Shown here one piece after another: positions 1 through 7,882 of a DNA stretch of 18,402 nucleotides. The translations under genes and the position numbers were made by a program. Below the pieces are notes generated by a model. The model saw only the letters and a list, made by a program, of their open reading frames with translations, did no database searches and was not told the DNA's origin. Source of the stretch: JAABYT01 sp041581935 (lineage in GTDB: Bacteria; Pseudomonadota; Gammaproteobacteria; HK1); assembly GCA_041581935.1 (NCBI GenBank), contig JBFICP010000036.1, positions 1-18,402 on the forward strand, given 5' to 3'. How positions within the stretch are numbered: position 1 is the stretch's first letter; each line of letters starts with the position of its first letter.

Positions 1-789
1 GGCGGTGACTATACGCTGGTGCGCTTCGAAGACGAGCTCGATCTTCGCTATGTTCACCAGGACATGACCGAGGAGAAGCTCAACAATATTCTGCTGCTAT
101 TCAAGCAGAAAGTAGTGGCGCCGGCTCGCCTCGCGGGCAGTATTCTATTGGTGCAGGAAACGCTCAATCAGGTAAAAGAAAACCGACGAGCGTGGATTTA
201 CAACCAGGGGCAAAGACGCGTCCGTCGCGCACCCAATGTCGCTTACGACAACCCGGGAACTGCAAGTGATGGTCTGCGCACGAACGATCAGTTCGACATG
301 TTCAATGGGGCTGTCGATCGCTATGACTGGAAGCTGCTCGGTAAGCGTGAGATGTACGTACCCTATAATTCGTACAAGCTGCACAGTGACAAGCTGAGGT
401 ACGCGGAAATTCTGACTCCTCTGCACATTAACTCCGAGTTCCCTCGATATGAGCTTCACCGGGTCTGGGTCGTTGACGCGACTTTGAAAGAGGGTTTGCG
501 AAACATCTACAAGCGCCGCACGTTCTATATCGATGAGGACTCCTGGCAGATTCTCGCCGTGGATATCTACGATAACCGCGACCAGCTGTGGCGGGTCGCT
601 GAGGGTCACGTGATCAACTACTACGAAGTGCCGACCATCTGGACGACGCTGGAAGTCACGACCGATCTGCAAGCGGGACGCTACCTCGCGCTCGGTCTGG
701 ACAACGAGACCAGCATCTATGACTTCGGCGTCAAGCGCAGCTTCGAGGATTACACCCCTGCGGCCTTGCGCCGCGAGGGGCGACGCTAA
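1..789 (+). CDS. DUF1329 family outer-membrane/periplasmic protein (5' end cut by window)
   Basis: The frame is open from base 1 to the TAA at 787-789, leaving 262 residues. The GTG at 19 is internal, because coding reads straight through it from base 1 (GGDYTLVRFEDEL). The sequence matches my memory of DUF1329, a family of about 450 residues with a LolA-like fold often annotated as 'outer membrane lipoprotein-sorting protein'. Recognisable parts are the RAWIYNQGQRRVRRAP stretch, the WKLLGKREMYVPYN segment, the RRTFYIDEDSWQILAVDIYD segment and the C-terminal YDFGVKRSFEDYTP. The missing N-terminus should carry a signal peptide. The next genes are a YCF48-like propeller and an RND permease on the same strand, a setting in which DUF1329 genes are commonly found, usually with a DUF1302 gene upstream (outside this window). 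A role in moving a lipid or other hydrophobic compound across the envelope is inference from fold and neighbours; no substrate is known to me. Confidence 0.85.
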   Translation, partial: GGDYTLVRFEDELDLRYVHQDMTEEKLNNILLLFKQKVVAPARLAGSILLVQETLNQVKENRRAWIYNQGQRRVRRAPNVAYDNPGTASDGLRTNDQFDMFNGAVDRYDWKLLGKREMYVPYNSYKLHSDKLRYAEILTPLHINSEFPRYELHRVWVVDATLKEGLRNIYKRRTFYIDEDSWQILAVDIYDNRDQLWRVAEGHVINYYEVPTIWTTLEVTTDLQAGRYLALGLDNETSIYDFGVKRSFEDYTPAALRREGRR

Positions 790-834
790 ATCGCCAGCGG
801 ACATTTCTCATCGGCCCGCACCGGTCTCGGCGCC

Positions 835-1791
835 GTGCTCCGTTGTCTGCCTCTGATGCTGATGCTCATTGGCGACCTGCCCGCGGCAGAGCATTCCGAG
901 TCCGAAGGCCGGCGAGCAATTGCCGCGCCACTGGCCACGCGCTCGTTGATTCTCGACGGCGCCGCCATCGGCGATTACATGGTGGTCGTCGGCGAGCGCG
1001 GCCACATTCTCGTGTCCCGCGACGCCGGCACGAGCTGGACTCAGGCCGATGTGCCCACGCGCGCGACCTTGACCGGTGTCAGCCTGCACGATGGCTCCCT
1101 GGGCTGGGCGGTTGGCCATGATGCGGTGATACTGCGCACGATCGACGCCGGCCTCACTTGGCAAACCGTATACGCCGCCCCCGATGAAGAGCGGCCGCTA
1201 CTCGACGTCTGGTTCGAGAATGCCGAGCACGGCATCGCAGTCGGCGCCTACGGCTATTTTCTGGAAACGCGCGATGGCGGTGACACGTGGCAGTCTCGCC
1301 GCATCATTGACGATGATCCGCACCTGAATCAGATTGCCGCGGCCTCGTCGAGTCGGCTCTATATTGCCGCCGAGGCCGGCAGGATATATCGATCCGAGGA
1401 CGCTGGAGAGCATTGGACGGCGCTTCCCTCCCCCTACGAAGGTTCGTTCTTCGGCACCCTTCCACTCGATCCCCAAAGCGTCTATCTGTTCGGACTCCGC
1501 GGCCATCTTTTTCGCTCTGATGACGCGGGCGCCCATTGGCGAACCGTCGACACGCAAACCGAGAGCATGCTGACGAACGGCCTCGTGCTCGATGAAGGTG
1601 AGGTCGTGTTTACGGGCATGGGCGGTGCATTGCTCATGGGCAACGACGGCGACGACAATCTCAGACTCTTCCAGCGCCGCGACCGCCAGGCAATCGCCGG
1701 TGCGTTGCCGGCCGGCGGCGGCGTATTCGTCGTATTCGGCGAATTCGGAGTCGAGCGCACCTCCACGGACCTGCTCGCACCGCTGCAGTGA
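835..1791 (+). CDS. YCF48/HCF136-like secreted beta-propeller (BNR-like repeats)
   Basis: The protein has 318 residues from a GTG start. Residues 1-18 (LRCLPLMLMLIGDLPAAE) resemble a signal peptide, which argues for this start; ATGs at 856 and 862 are alternatives. No strong Shine-Dalgarno is visible, and the frame is open right back to the DUF1329 stop at 789, so translation may follow on from that gene. At least six repeats of the form G-x-x-G-x-(I/L)-x-x-(S/T)-x-D-x-G-x-x-W are visible (for example GERGHILVSRDAGTSW and GAYGYFLETRDGGDTW), the pattern of the plant PSII assembly factor HCF136/Ycf48 and BNR propellers. A seven-bladed propeller is expected. A photosynthetic role is excluded by context. 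It probably acts in the periplasm as an accessory or partner protein of the RND permease encoded directly downstream with a four-base overlap. That partnership is inferred from synteny. Confidence 0.85.
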   Translation: MLRCLPLMLMLIGDLPAAEHSESEGRRAIAAPLATRSLILDGAAIGDYMVVVGERGHILVSRDAGTSWTQADVPTRATLTGVSLHDGSLGWAVGHDAVILRTIDAGLTWQTVYAAPDEERPLLDVWFENAEHGIAVGAYGYFLETRDGGDTWQSRRIIDDDPHLNQIAAASSSRLYIAAEAGRIYRSEDAGEHWTALPSPYEGSFFGTLPLDPQSVYLFGLRGHLFRSDDAGAHWRTVDTQTESMLTNGLVLDEGEVVFTGMGGALLMGNDGDDNLRLFQRRDRQAIAGALPAGGGVFVVFGEFGVERTSTDLLAPLQ

Positions 1792-4112
1792 TCGACCGGC
1801 TGGAAAAGCTCGTATTTCGCTATCGCCCGCCGATTGTCGCGCTGTTCGCCATCATGACCGTAGTCATGTTCTGGTCGGCGACCAATTCCCGCATCGAGGC
1901 GAGCTTCAGCAAGCTGCTACCGCTCGGGCACGAGTACATGCGTACGTATGCCGAATTCGGGCAGGAATTCGGCGGCGCCGACCGCATTCTCATCGCGCTG
2001 ATGGCAAGCGATGGCAACATGTTCACGCCGGAATTCTTCTCCCGGCTCGAATCGATTACCGACGAGGTGTTTTTCGTTCCCGGCGTAGACCGCACACAGG
2101 TGTACTCCTTGTTCACGCCGAATGTGCGTTACACGGAAGTCGTCGAGGACGGCATAGTTGCCGGAAACGTGATTCCCGCGGATTTCTCGGCCGATCTCGA
2201 GGGGCTCAACGCCGTGCGGTCCAACATTCTCAAAGCCGGAATCGTTGGACGGCTGGTTGCCAATGATTTCAGTGGTGCAATCGTGAGCGCACGTCTTCTC
2301 GAATTCGACCCGCAATCTGGAGAACGCCTCGATTATATCGACGTCGCGCGCAGGCTCGAGAGCGATATTCGCGAGAAATTCGCAGACGATCCACGCTACG
2401 ACGTTCACATCATCGGCTTCGCAAAGGTTGCAGGAGAGATCGCCGATGGCGCAGAACGTGTGGTCCTCTTTTTCGGTGTTACGCTGATCATCACCGTGTT
2501 TCTCGTTTTGATTTATTCACAGTCGATCACATTCACCATACTCCCCATCATCTGCTCCCTCGTTGCCGTCGTCTGGCAATTGGGAATCGTTGCGTTTCTC
2601 GGAATCGGGTTCGATCCAATGTCGATTCTCGTACCGTTTCTGGTCTTTGCAATTGCGGTCAGTCACGCCGTTCAGATGGTCAGCGCCGCGCGTGCGGAAA
2701 TATTCTTCGGCCACAGCAGCGAGGCAGCGGCGCGGAGAAGTTTTCGCCGACTTCTCGTGCCCGGCGGAATCGCGCTGTTGAGCGACACGGTGGGCTTTCT
2801 CGCGATTATGCTGATAGCCATTCGAATGATTCAGGAGATGGCGCTGATTGCCAGTGTCGGAGTCGCCGCGATCATTCTTACCAATTTGATACTGCTCCCG
2901 GTGCTGCTCTCGTATACGGGGTCCGTGGACGCCTATCGCAGGCGGATCAATCGGCGCGCAGAGCAATTGCACACCCTATGGCGCCTGATTGCACACGTAG
3001 TCCGGCCATTTCCGGCGCTCATCGTTATTGTCATCGCATTATTGCTTCTTGGGTTCGGTTCCTGGAAAAGCACCGAGGTAGCAATTGGTGATCTGCATAC
3101 CGGCGTGCCGGAGCTACGCATCGATTCCGTTTACAACATCGACAGCGCGATCATCGCTTCAAAATTCGACATCGGTGTCGATATATTGACCGTCATCAGT
3201 GAAACCATTCCACAAGGATGCATCCATTATCATGTGATGACCGGCATCGATGACTTCGAGTGGCACGTGCGCAACGTGCCTGGTGTTCAATCGGTAACGG
3301 GCCTACCGGATATTGCCAAGCTAATCAACGCCGGTTGGAACGAAGGAAGCTTGAAATGGCGCGTGATTCCGAGAAACCGAGATATGCTCGTTCAATCGGT
3401 CGCACGCGTACCAAGCAGCACGGGGCTTATCAACAACGATTGCAGCATCATGCCGGTCACGATATTCACGTCCGACCACAAGTCGACGACGATCGCCCGA
3501 ATCATCGATGAAATCAAAGCCTTCAAAACCCGATCCGACTCTCGAGATCTGACCTTCCGCTTGGCAATGGGCAACGTCGGTGTGATGGCGGCGACGAATG
3601 AAGTCGTGGCCGCAGCGCAGTTTCCCATCCTCGCCTACGTGTTCACCGCAGTGGTTGCGTTGTGTCTGCTGAGCTTCCGCTCGCTGGTTGCAACGCTCTG
3701 TATCGTTCTTCCGCTCGCCCTGGTCTCGCTTCTTACTTACGCACTCATGTCGGTGCTGGAGATCGGCTTGAAGGTCTCTACTCTCCCGGTTGTCGCCCTT
3801 GGAATAGGCATCGGTGTCGATTACGGAATCTACATATATAGCCGGCTGCAAAGTATTCTTGCCACCGGTGAGCCGCTGACGAAAGCCTACGAGAACACGC
3901 TCCGCATTTCAGGCAGCGGCGTCGTCTTCACCGGCATCACTTTGGCAGTCGGCGTTGCAACATGGATCTTTGCACCGCTCAAGTTTCAGGCCGACATGGG
4001 CATTCTGCTGACTTTCATGTTTCTGCTGAACATGCTTGGTGCGATTTTCCTCCTGCCCGCATTGATGTACTGGCTGTCACGCGTCAAGCATGCCGTTCTT
4101 GCAAGAAATTGA
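1788..4112 (+). CDS. RND/MMPL-family exporter permease
   Basis: The protein has 774 residues from a GTG at 1788 lying inside the stop of the preceding gene (GTGA overlap); no separate ribosome binding site is visible, so translational coupling is likely. The architecture is a duplicated RND fold. There is one helix near residues 15-36, a periplasmic loop, and five helices between about 225 and 375. Then come a helix near 405-425, a second large periplasmic loop, and five helices between about 612 and 765. The second half carries ALGIGIGVDYGIYIYSRL with Asp678, the likely proton-relay residue; the equivalent first-half stretch is FAIAVSHAVQM without an aspartate, as I recall is usual in this subgroup. 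The second loop has two cysteines (IPQGC and NNDCS) that may form a disulfide. It is related to MMPL/HpnN-type lipid exporters rather than to tripartite drug pumps, and no adaptor or outer-membrane channel gene is present. The substrate is unknown. Confidence 0.92.
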   Translation: MIDRLEKLVFRYRPPIVALFAIMTVVMFWSATNSRIEASFSKLLPLGHEYMRTYAEFGQEFGGADRILIALMASDGNMFTPEFFSRLESITDEVFFVPGVDRTQVYSLFTPNVRYTEVVEDGIVAGNVIPADFSADLEGLNAVRSNILKAGIVGRLVANDFSGAIVSARLLEFDPQSGERLDYIDVARRLESDIREKFADDPRYDVHIIGFAKVAGEIADGAERVVLFFGVTLIITVFLVLIYSQSITFTILPIICSLVAVVWQLGIVAFLGIGFDPMSILVPFLVFAIAVSHAVQMVSAARAEIFFGHSSEAAARRSFRRLLVPGGIALLSDTVGFLAIMLIAIRMIQEMALIASVGVAAIILTNLILLPVLLSYTGSVDAYRRRINRRAEQLHTLWRLIAHVVRPFPALIVIVIALLLLGFGSWKSTEVAIGDLHTGVPELRIDSVYNIDSAIIASKFDIGVDILTVISETIPQGCIHYHVMTGIDDFEWHVRNVPGVQSVTGLPDIAKLINAGWNEGSLKWRVIPRNRDMLVQSVARVPSSTGLINNDCSIMPVTIFTSDHKSTTIARIIDEIKAFKTRSDSRDLTFRLAMGNVGVMAATNEVVAAAQFPILAYVFTAVVALCLLSFRSLVATLCIVLPLALVSLLTYALMSVLEIGLKVSTLPVVALGIGIGVDYGIYIYSRLQSILATGEPLTKAYENTLRISGSGVVFTGITLAVGVATWIFAPLKFQADMGILLTFMFLLNMLGAIFLLPALMYWLSRVKHAVLARN

Positions 4113-4186
4113 CACGCAGCCCGCGTCGTGAAGTCAGGATCGTACGCGACTGCGCCTGGCACTGCGGGCGTTCACCCCGAGTGGCG

Positions 4187-4666
4187 CTATTCGACTATTA
4201 CGAATTCGAGCTGACCAATGTCCATATCCTTATCGCCCATCTCCTGAATCATGTTCACTTTCCACTTTCCGGGAGTGGCGGTCGGAATTTTTTTCCATGT
4301 CCTGTAACGGGTCGCCCCACCAAGCGAAATATTGGAGGTGTTTCGAACCTGGTTATTGCGAGAATATTGAAGAAGTATCTTCGACTCCTCACCGACGGGC
4401 ACCAGAAAATTCATCCATATATACGCCTCTTCTCCCTTTGCAATCTTCTTGTCGGATATCTCCGAGACGCACTCGTTTTTCATTTCGCCCTTCTGAGAAA
4501 TCTCCTTGCAAATTTTGTACTCCATCGGAACGACGCCCATGCCTTTCCCGTTGAAGTAGTAACTGATCACCTTGCGTGCCTCCTGCGGTGTCGGCTTATC
4601 CTGCGCCGTCGTCACGAACGGAGCACAAAGCGATGCGACGGCCACTGCGGCAATAATCTTTTTCAC
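4187..4666 (-). CDS. Small lysine-rich exported protein, possibly DUF2914-like
   Basis: The protein has 159 residues from a GTG start at 4666. A perfect AGGAGGT (4672-4678) lies five bases upstream, and a classic signal peptide follows (MKKIIAAVAVASLCAPFVTTAQ). The frame stays open upstream to 5107, but that extension has no homology signal and runs across the neighbouring lipoprotein gene, so I reject it. The mature part has two cysteines (Cys53 and Cys66), then AYIWMNFLVP, RYRTWKKIP, GKWKVNMIQEMGD and a terminal beta strand LEFVIVE. This order of an aromatic strand, R-x-W-x-K, G-K-W-x-V and a final F-V strand resembles the DUF2914 beta-sandwich domain. The match is by eye and not certain. 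By hand count GC is about 48% over 4201-4560, lower than the genes on either side, and lysine is frequent, so recent acquisition is possible. Location is periplasmic; function is unknown. Confidence 0.75.
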   Translation of the reverse strand: MKKIIAAVAVASLCAPFVTTAQDKPTPQEARKVISYYFNGKGMGVVPMEYKICKEISQKGEMKNECVSEISDKKIAKGEEAYIWMNFLVPVGEESKILLQYSRNNQVRNTSNISLGGATRYRTWKKIPTATPGKWKVNMIQEMGDKDMDIGQLEFVIVE

Positions 4667-4671
4667 GGCGT

Positions 4672-4678
4672 ACCTCCT
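4672..4678 (-). promoter_or_regulatory. Strong Shine-Dalgarno AGGAGGT deciding the GTG start at 4666
   Basis: The minus strand reads AGGAGGT, a seven-base match to the anti-Shine-Dalgarno, with a five-base spacer (acgcc) before GTG. It fixes the start of the small exported protein inside a much longer open frame and suggests efficient translation, in contrast to the weak sites of most other genes in the window. Confidence 0.85.
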
Positions 4679-4872
4679 CTCCGTGTATCGTGTCGAAAAA
4701 AGTGCGGCAGTTGCATACACGTTTTGTTCGCAAACCAACTGCCCACGCTTACGACAATCGTAGCGCATATCCTTGCAAAGCACGGAGGCGTCAAAACCGG
4801 CATGCGTGGGTCGCCGATCAGACGTGGATGCGTAGATCCAATTGCGATTTAGCCCACCGAGCGGGCGACCGA

Positions 4873-5172
4873 CTACTTCTGACTCTGCTCGATGTAGTAG
4901 CGCGCGCGTTGCACCTTGTCGATGCAGTTCGGATATTTCCGAAACTCCTGCTGAATGCTGGCGGCGGAGAGCAGGCTCGCGGCCTGTGTCCAGGCCACTG
5001 TTCCGCTGAATCCCTTGGCTTTGGCGAAATCGAGTTCCTGATACGCAACCTCCAGGCCGTTTTCGCACTGCTCCGCGAGCTCCATATTCTTCGGGGGACC
5101 GGGACATGCGGAGATAGCGAGCGCCATCCCCGTAATTGCGACGGCTCTCGCCGACTTTGCCGAAACCGTCAT
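4873..5172 (-). CDS. Small lipoprotein of unknown function
   Basis: The protein has 99 residues starting at the ATG at 5172. A GGAGAGG-type ribosome binding site (about 5177-5184) precedes it; the in-frame ATG at 5187 and GTG at 5190 are less well placed. The N-terminus is a type II signal sequence: Lys6 and Arg9, a hydrophobic stretch, then the lipobox I-S-A-C with lipidated Cys23. The residue after the cysteine is proline, not aspartate, so there is no inner-membrane retention signal and outer-membrane sorting is expected. The mature 77 residues are predicted mainly helical (VAYQELDFAKAKGFSG and WTQAASLLSAASIQQEF), with two further cysteines (Cys36 and Cys83) that could form a disulfide; a single helical-repeat domain is plausible. 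It starts 35 bases after the crotonase stop and could be co-transcribed with the fad operon. I do not recognise a characterised homologue. Confidence 0.8.
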   Translation of the reverse strand: MTVSAKSARAVAITGMALAISACPGPPKNMELAEQCENGLEVAYQELDFAKAKGFSGTVAWTQAASLLSAASIQQEFRKYPNCIDKVQRARYYIEQSQK

Positions 5173-5207
5173 TGCGCCTCTCCTCATCACACTGGCGAAG
5201 CTCCGTG

Positions 5208-6002
5208 CTATGGAAAACGTGCCGGGCGCTTTTCGACGAACGCGCCGACGCCTTCGAAAAATTCCGCTCCCCTTACGCCGGCTATGAATTTGCTCTTCTC
5301 GGCGGCCAATTGCGCTTCGAGCTCGGCGCCCGTTGATGCGTTCAGCAAATGCTTGGTGCGCGCGAGCGCATCGACCGGACCGGCTGCGATTCGCGCCGCG
5401 AGCTCCCCGGTCATTTTATCCAACTCCGCCGTCGGCACCACCCAGTTGACGAGCCCATAGTCCCTCGCCTGCTGCGGTGAAATTCGGTCTCCCAGCAGCG
5501 CGAGCTCCATGGCGCGCTTGAGACCCACCATTCGTGGCAGCGTCCAGGTGCTGCCGCCGTCGGGCGACGTCCCGATACGGCAATAAGCGAGACTGAAAAC
5601 GGAATCTTCCGCGGCAATGGCGAGATCGCACGCCGCTACAAGACTCATGCCGAATCCCGCACTCGCCCCCCTCACGCTGGCGATGACTGGCTTCGGCATT
5701 TGGCGAATGTTGACAATCGCGGCATGCACCGCGTCGATCTCGCCGCCGATGTCGCGCTCTACCTCGTCGGGCGCATTTTGGAGCAGATCATGAAAGTGGC
5801 GCACGTCTCCGCCCGCCATGAAATGCTCGCCCGCGCCTTTGATGACGACGCATCGAACCGTTTTATCCGCCGCGAGCGCAGCCGTCGTCGACTTCAGGCC
5901 ATCTGCCATCTCGGGGTTGAGAGCGTTCAACACATCGGGCCGATCGAGCGTCACGGTGGCGATGTTATTCTCGATGCTCGTTAAAATGTTATCAGCCATC
6001 AT
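5208..6002 (-). CDS. Enoyl-CoA hydratase/isomerase family protein (crotonase fold, PaaG-like active site)
   Basis: The protein has 264 residues, normal for the family. Two ATGs in tandem (6002 and 5999) follow an AGGAG at 6006-6010; the second has the better six-base spacing, so the true start may be 5999. Oxyanion-hole elements are HFMAGGD (residues 60-66) and RGASAGFGMSL (111-121). The two catalytic glutamates of classical hydratases are absent: aligned by eye, Ser120 sits at the Glu144 position and Tyr140 at the Glu164 position of rat mitochondrial hydratase. Instead SPDGGSTW puts Asp148 where PaaG-type isomerases have their catalytic aspartate (IPDCGGTW in E. coli PaaG). A delta3,delta2-enoyl-CoA isomerase or related activity is therefore more likely than hydration. 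It is the last enzyme gene of the fadA-fadN-fadE cluster, 41 bases after fadE, and would help degrade unsaturated or otherwise altered acyl chains. Confidence 0.9.
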   Translation of the reverse strand: MMADNILTSIENNIATVTLDRPDVLNALNPEMADGLKSTTAALAADKTVRCVVIKGAGEHFMAGGDVRHFHDLLQNAPDEVERDIGGEIDAVHAAIVNIRQMPKPVIASVRGASAGFGMSLVAACDLAIAAEDSVFSLAYCRIGTSPDGGSTWTLPRMVGLKRAMELALLGDRISPQQARDYGLVNWVVPTAELDKMTGELAARIAAGPVDALARTKHLLNASTGAELEAQLAAEKSKFIAGVRGAEFFEGVGAFVEKRPARFP

Positions 6003-6043
6003 TCACTCCTGGTGCGAACTGTACAATTTGGATGCGGCGCGAT

Positions 6044-7828
6044 CTAAAAGGCCTCGTCATCGAATTCTGCGATTGCCTTTCCTCCTGCGACGATACACGC
6101 ATGAAGTGATTGACTTTGTGGAAGCACGCGCTGCATGTAAAAACGCGCCGTATTCAGCTTGGCGAGATAAAAGCCGGTACCGTCGTCTGCCGCCCTCGTG
6201 AGCGCGATTTCGGCTGCGCGTGCCCACATATAGGCGATCGCGACCATGGCGAACAGGCGCAGATACTCGCTGGCAACGGCGCCGGCCTCGCTGGGGTCGC
6301 GACGCCCATGCTGCGCGATCCACGCCGTCGCCTTCTGCAACAGATTGAACGCTTCCGAGAGCGGTGCGACGAATTCGTCGAGATCCTGCCGCCCGACGTT
6401 CGCCGCGAGGTACGCCGACACGGGTTGAAAGAAGCGACGCAGATAACGCCCTCCATGAGCTGGAAGCTTTCGCCCGACGAGGTCCATCGCCTGCACGCCG
6501 TTGGTGCCTTCGTAGATCTGACAGATTCGCGCGTCGCGCACCAGCTGCTCCATGCCGTTGTCGCGAATGTAGCCGTGTCCTCCGTAGATCTGCACACCGA
6601 GGTTCGCCACCTCGCTGCCCATGTCCGTGCAATAAGCTTTGAGCACGGGCGTCAGCAATGAGACGAAGTCCTCGGCTTCCTGGCGTGCCTGCTCATCGGG
6701 ATTTTGCTGCGAATGCACGTACCGGGCAGCGACCCATGTGGAAAGGGCGCGCGCGCCCTCGATTTGCGATCGCATCATGAGCAGCATGCGCCGCACATCC
6801 GGGTGCACGATGATCAAATCTGCCGGCTCATCGGGCGATCGGGGCCCATCGAGCGCCCTGCCCTGACGCCGCTCCCTCGCGTAGGCAACCGCTCCCTGAT
6901 AGGCAGCCTCGGCGACCCCGAGACCATGAATGCTCACCGCCAGGCGTGCGCCATTCATCATCGTGAACATGGCGCGCATTCCGTCGTGCAGCTTGCCGAC
7001 GAGAAAGCCCTGGGCTTCGTCGAAATTCAGCGTGCACGTCGCCGAAGCCTTGATTCCCATCTTGTGCTCGATACCGCTGCACACGACTCCGTTTCGCGCA
7101 CCGAGGGACCCGTCCGGCTTGACTCGAAACTTCGGCACCAGAAACACGCTGAGCCCGCGCGTGCCCGCGGGCGCGTCGGGGCCGCGCGCCAGCACCAGAT
7201 GCACGATGTTCTCGGTGAGATCGTGCTCACCGGCGGAGATGAAACACTTCGCGCCGTCGAGCGCGTAGCTTCCGTCGCCCAGCGGCGTCGCCCGGGTGCG
7301 GATGAGCCCCAGATCGGTGCCGCACTGGGGCTCGGTCAGGCACATGGTGCCGCTCCAGCGCCCCTCGACCAGGGGCGGCAACCAGGTGCGCATCTGCTCC
7401 TCGGTGCCGTGACGCCGGATGAGCTTGTAGGCGCCTCCGCTCAATCCGGGGTAGCTGGCGAAGGAGAGGTTGGTGGCGCAGAGCATCTCCGTTACCAGGG
7501 CATCCATGGTGGCCGGCAGGCCCTGGCCGCCGTAGGCCGGATCGGCGGCCACACCGGTCCAGCCGGCCGCCGCGAAGTCCCGATAGGCTTCGATGAACCC
7601 ATCGGGGGTGCGCACCACGCCGTTGTCCAGCCGGCACGCTTGCGCGTCGCCACTGAGATTGAGCGGCTGCAGGACCGTCGCGCAGAACCGGCCGGCTTCT
7701 TCCAGCACCGCATCCAGCACATCGGCGCCGAACTCCTCGTTACCCGGCAACGACTGCAGCTGCTCATCGGCGAGCAGCTCGTGCAGCACGAACTTCATGT
7801 CGTCGAGGGGAGCGGCGTAGTCAGGCAT
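6044..7828 (-). CDS. fadE: Large acyl-CoA dehydrogenase (FadE type with C-terminal extension)
   Basis: The protein has 594 residues from the ATG at 7828. An in-frame TTG at 7840 would add four residues, but MPDYxAP is the usual start of this family. No clear ribosome binding site is visible. The order is an N-terminal helical domain, a central beta domain with the flavin/substrate motif MCLTEPQCGTDLG (about 162-174), and a C-terminal helical domain with IYGGHGYIRDNGMEQLVRD. The catalytic base is Glu440 in QIYEGTNGVQ. A further C-terminal domain of roughly 120 residues follows, as in the long acyl-CoA dehydrogenases of the FadE/DmdC group. It catalyses the first, FAD-dependent oxidation of acyl-CoA to 2-enoyl-CoA, passing electrons to ETF. 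It lies 54 bases after fadN on the same strand, in one transcriptional direction with fadA. Chain-length preference cannot be read from sequence; medium or long chains are likely. Confidence 0.93.
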   Translation of the reverse strand: MPDYAAPLDDMKFVLHELLADEQLQSLPGNEEFGADVLDAVLEEAGRFCATVLQPLNLSGDAQACRLDNGVVRTPDGFIEAYRDFAAAGWTGVAADPAYGGQGLPATMDALVTEMLCATNLSFASYPGLSGGAYKLIRRHGTEEQMRTWLPPLVEGRWSGTMCLTEPQCGTDLGLIRTRATPLGDGSYALDGAKCFISAGEHDLTENIVHLVLARGPDAPAGTRGLSVFLVPKFRVKPDGSLGARNGVVCSGIEHKMGIKASATCTLNFDEAQGFLVGKLHDGMRAMFTMMNGARLAVSIHGLGVAEAAYQGAVAYARERRQGRALDGPRSPDEPADLIIVHPDVRRMLLMMRSQIEGARALSTWVAARYVHSQQNPDEQARQEAEDFVSLLTPVLKAYCTDMGSEVANLGVQIYGGHGYIRDNGMEQLVRDARICQIYEGTNGVQAMDLVGRKLPAHGGRYLRRFFQPVSAYLAANVGRQDLDEFVAPLSEAFNLLQKATAWIAQHGRRDPSEAGAVASEYLRLFAMVAIAYMWARAAEIALTRAADDGTGFYLAKLNTARFYMQRVLPQSQSLHACIVAGGKAIAEFDDEAF

Positions 7829-7882
7829 TTCGGCGCGCAAGAAAAAAGAGGCCAGGCTCCTTTTGTTCTCGACCTCGATTGC

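Noticed and set aside
4113..4186. Terminator between the convergent permease and small exported protein genes
   Set aside because: Only a five-base GC pairing with a long loop (CCCGC/GCGGG) is visible and there is no T-run.
4764..4794. Promoter-like TTGACG - 19 bases - TATGCG (minus strand) before the small exported protein
   Set aside because: The -10 matches the consensus at only three positions and the spacing is long; it is only a suggestion.
4667..5107. Upstream in-frame extension of the small exported protein, to 306 residues
   Set aside because: It overlaps the lipoprotein gene in another frame, shows no family signal, and the perfect AGGAGGT plus signal peptide place the start at 4666.
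7841..7866. Possible intrinsic terminator between fadN and fadE (imperfect AAAAGG/CC..TTTT stem with a T-rich tail on the minus strand)
   Set aside because: The stem is short, bulged and AT-based; the gap is only 54 bases in an apparent operon, so I do not call it.
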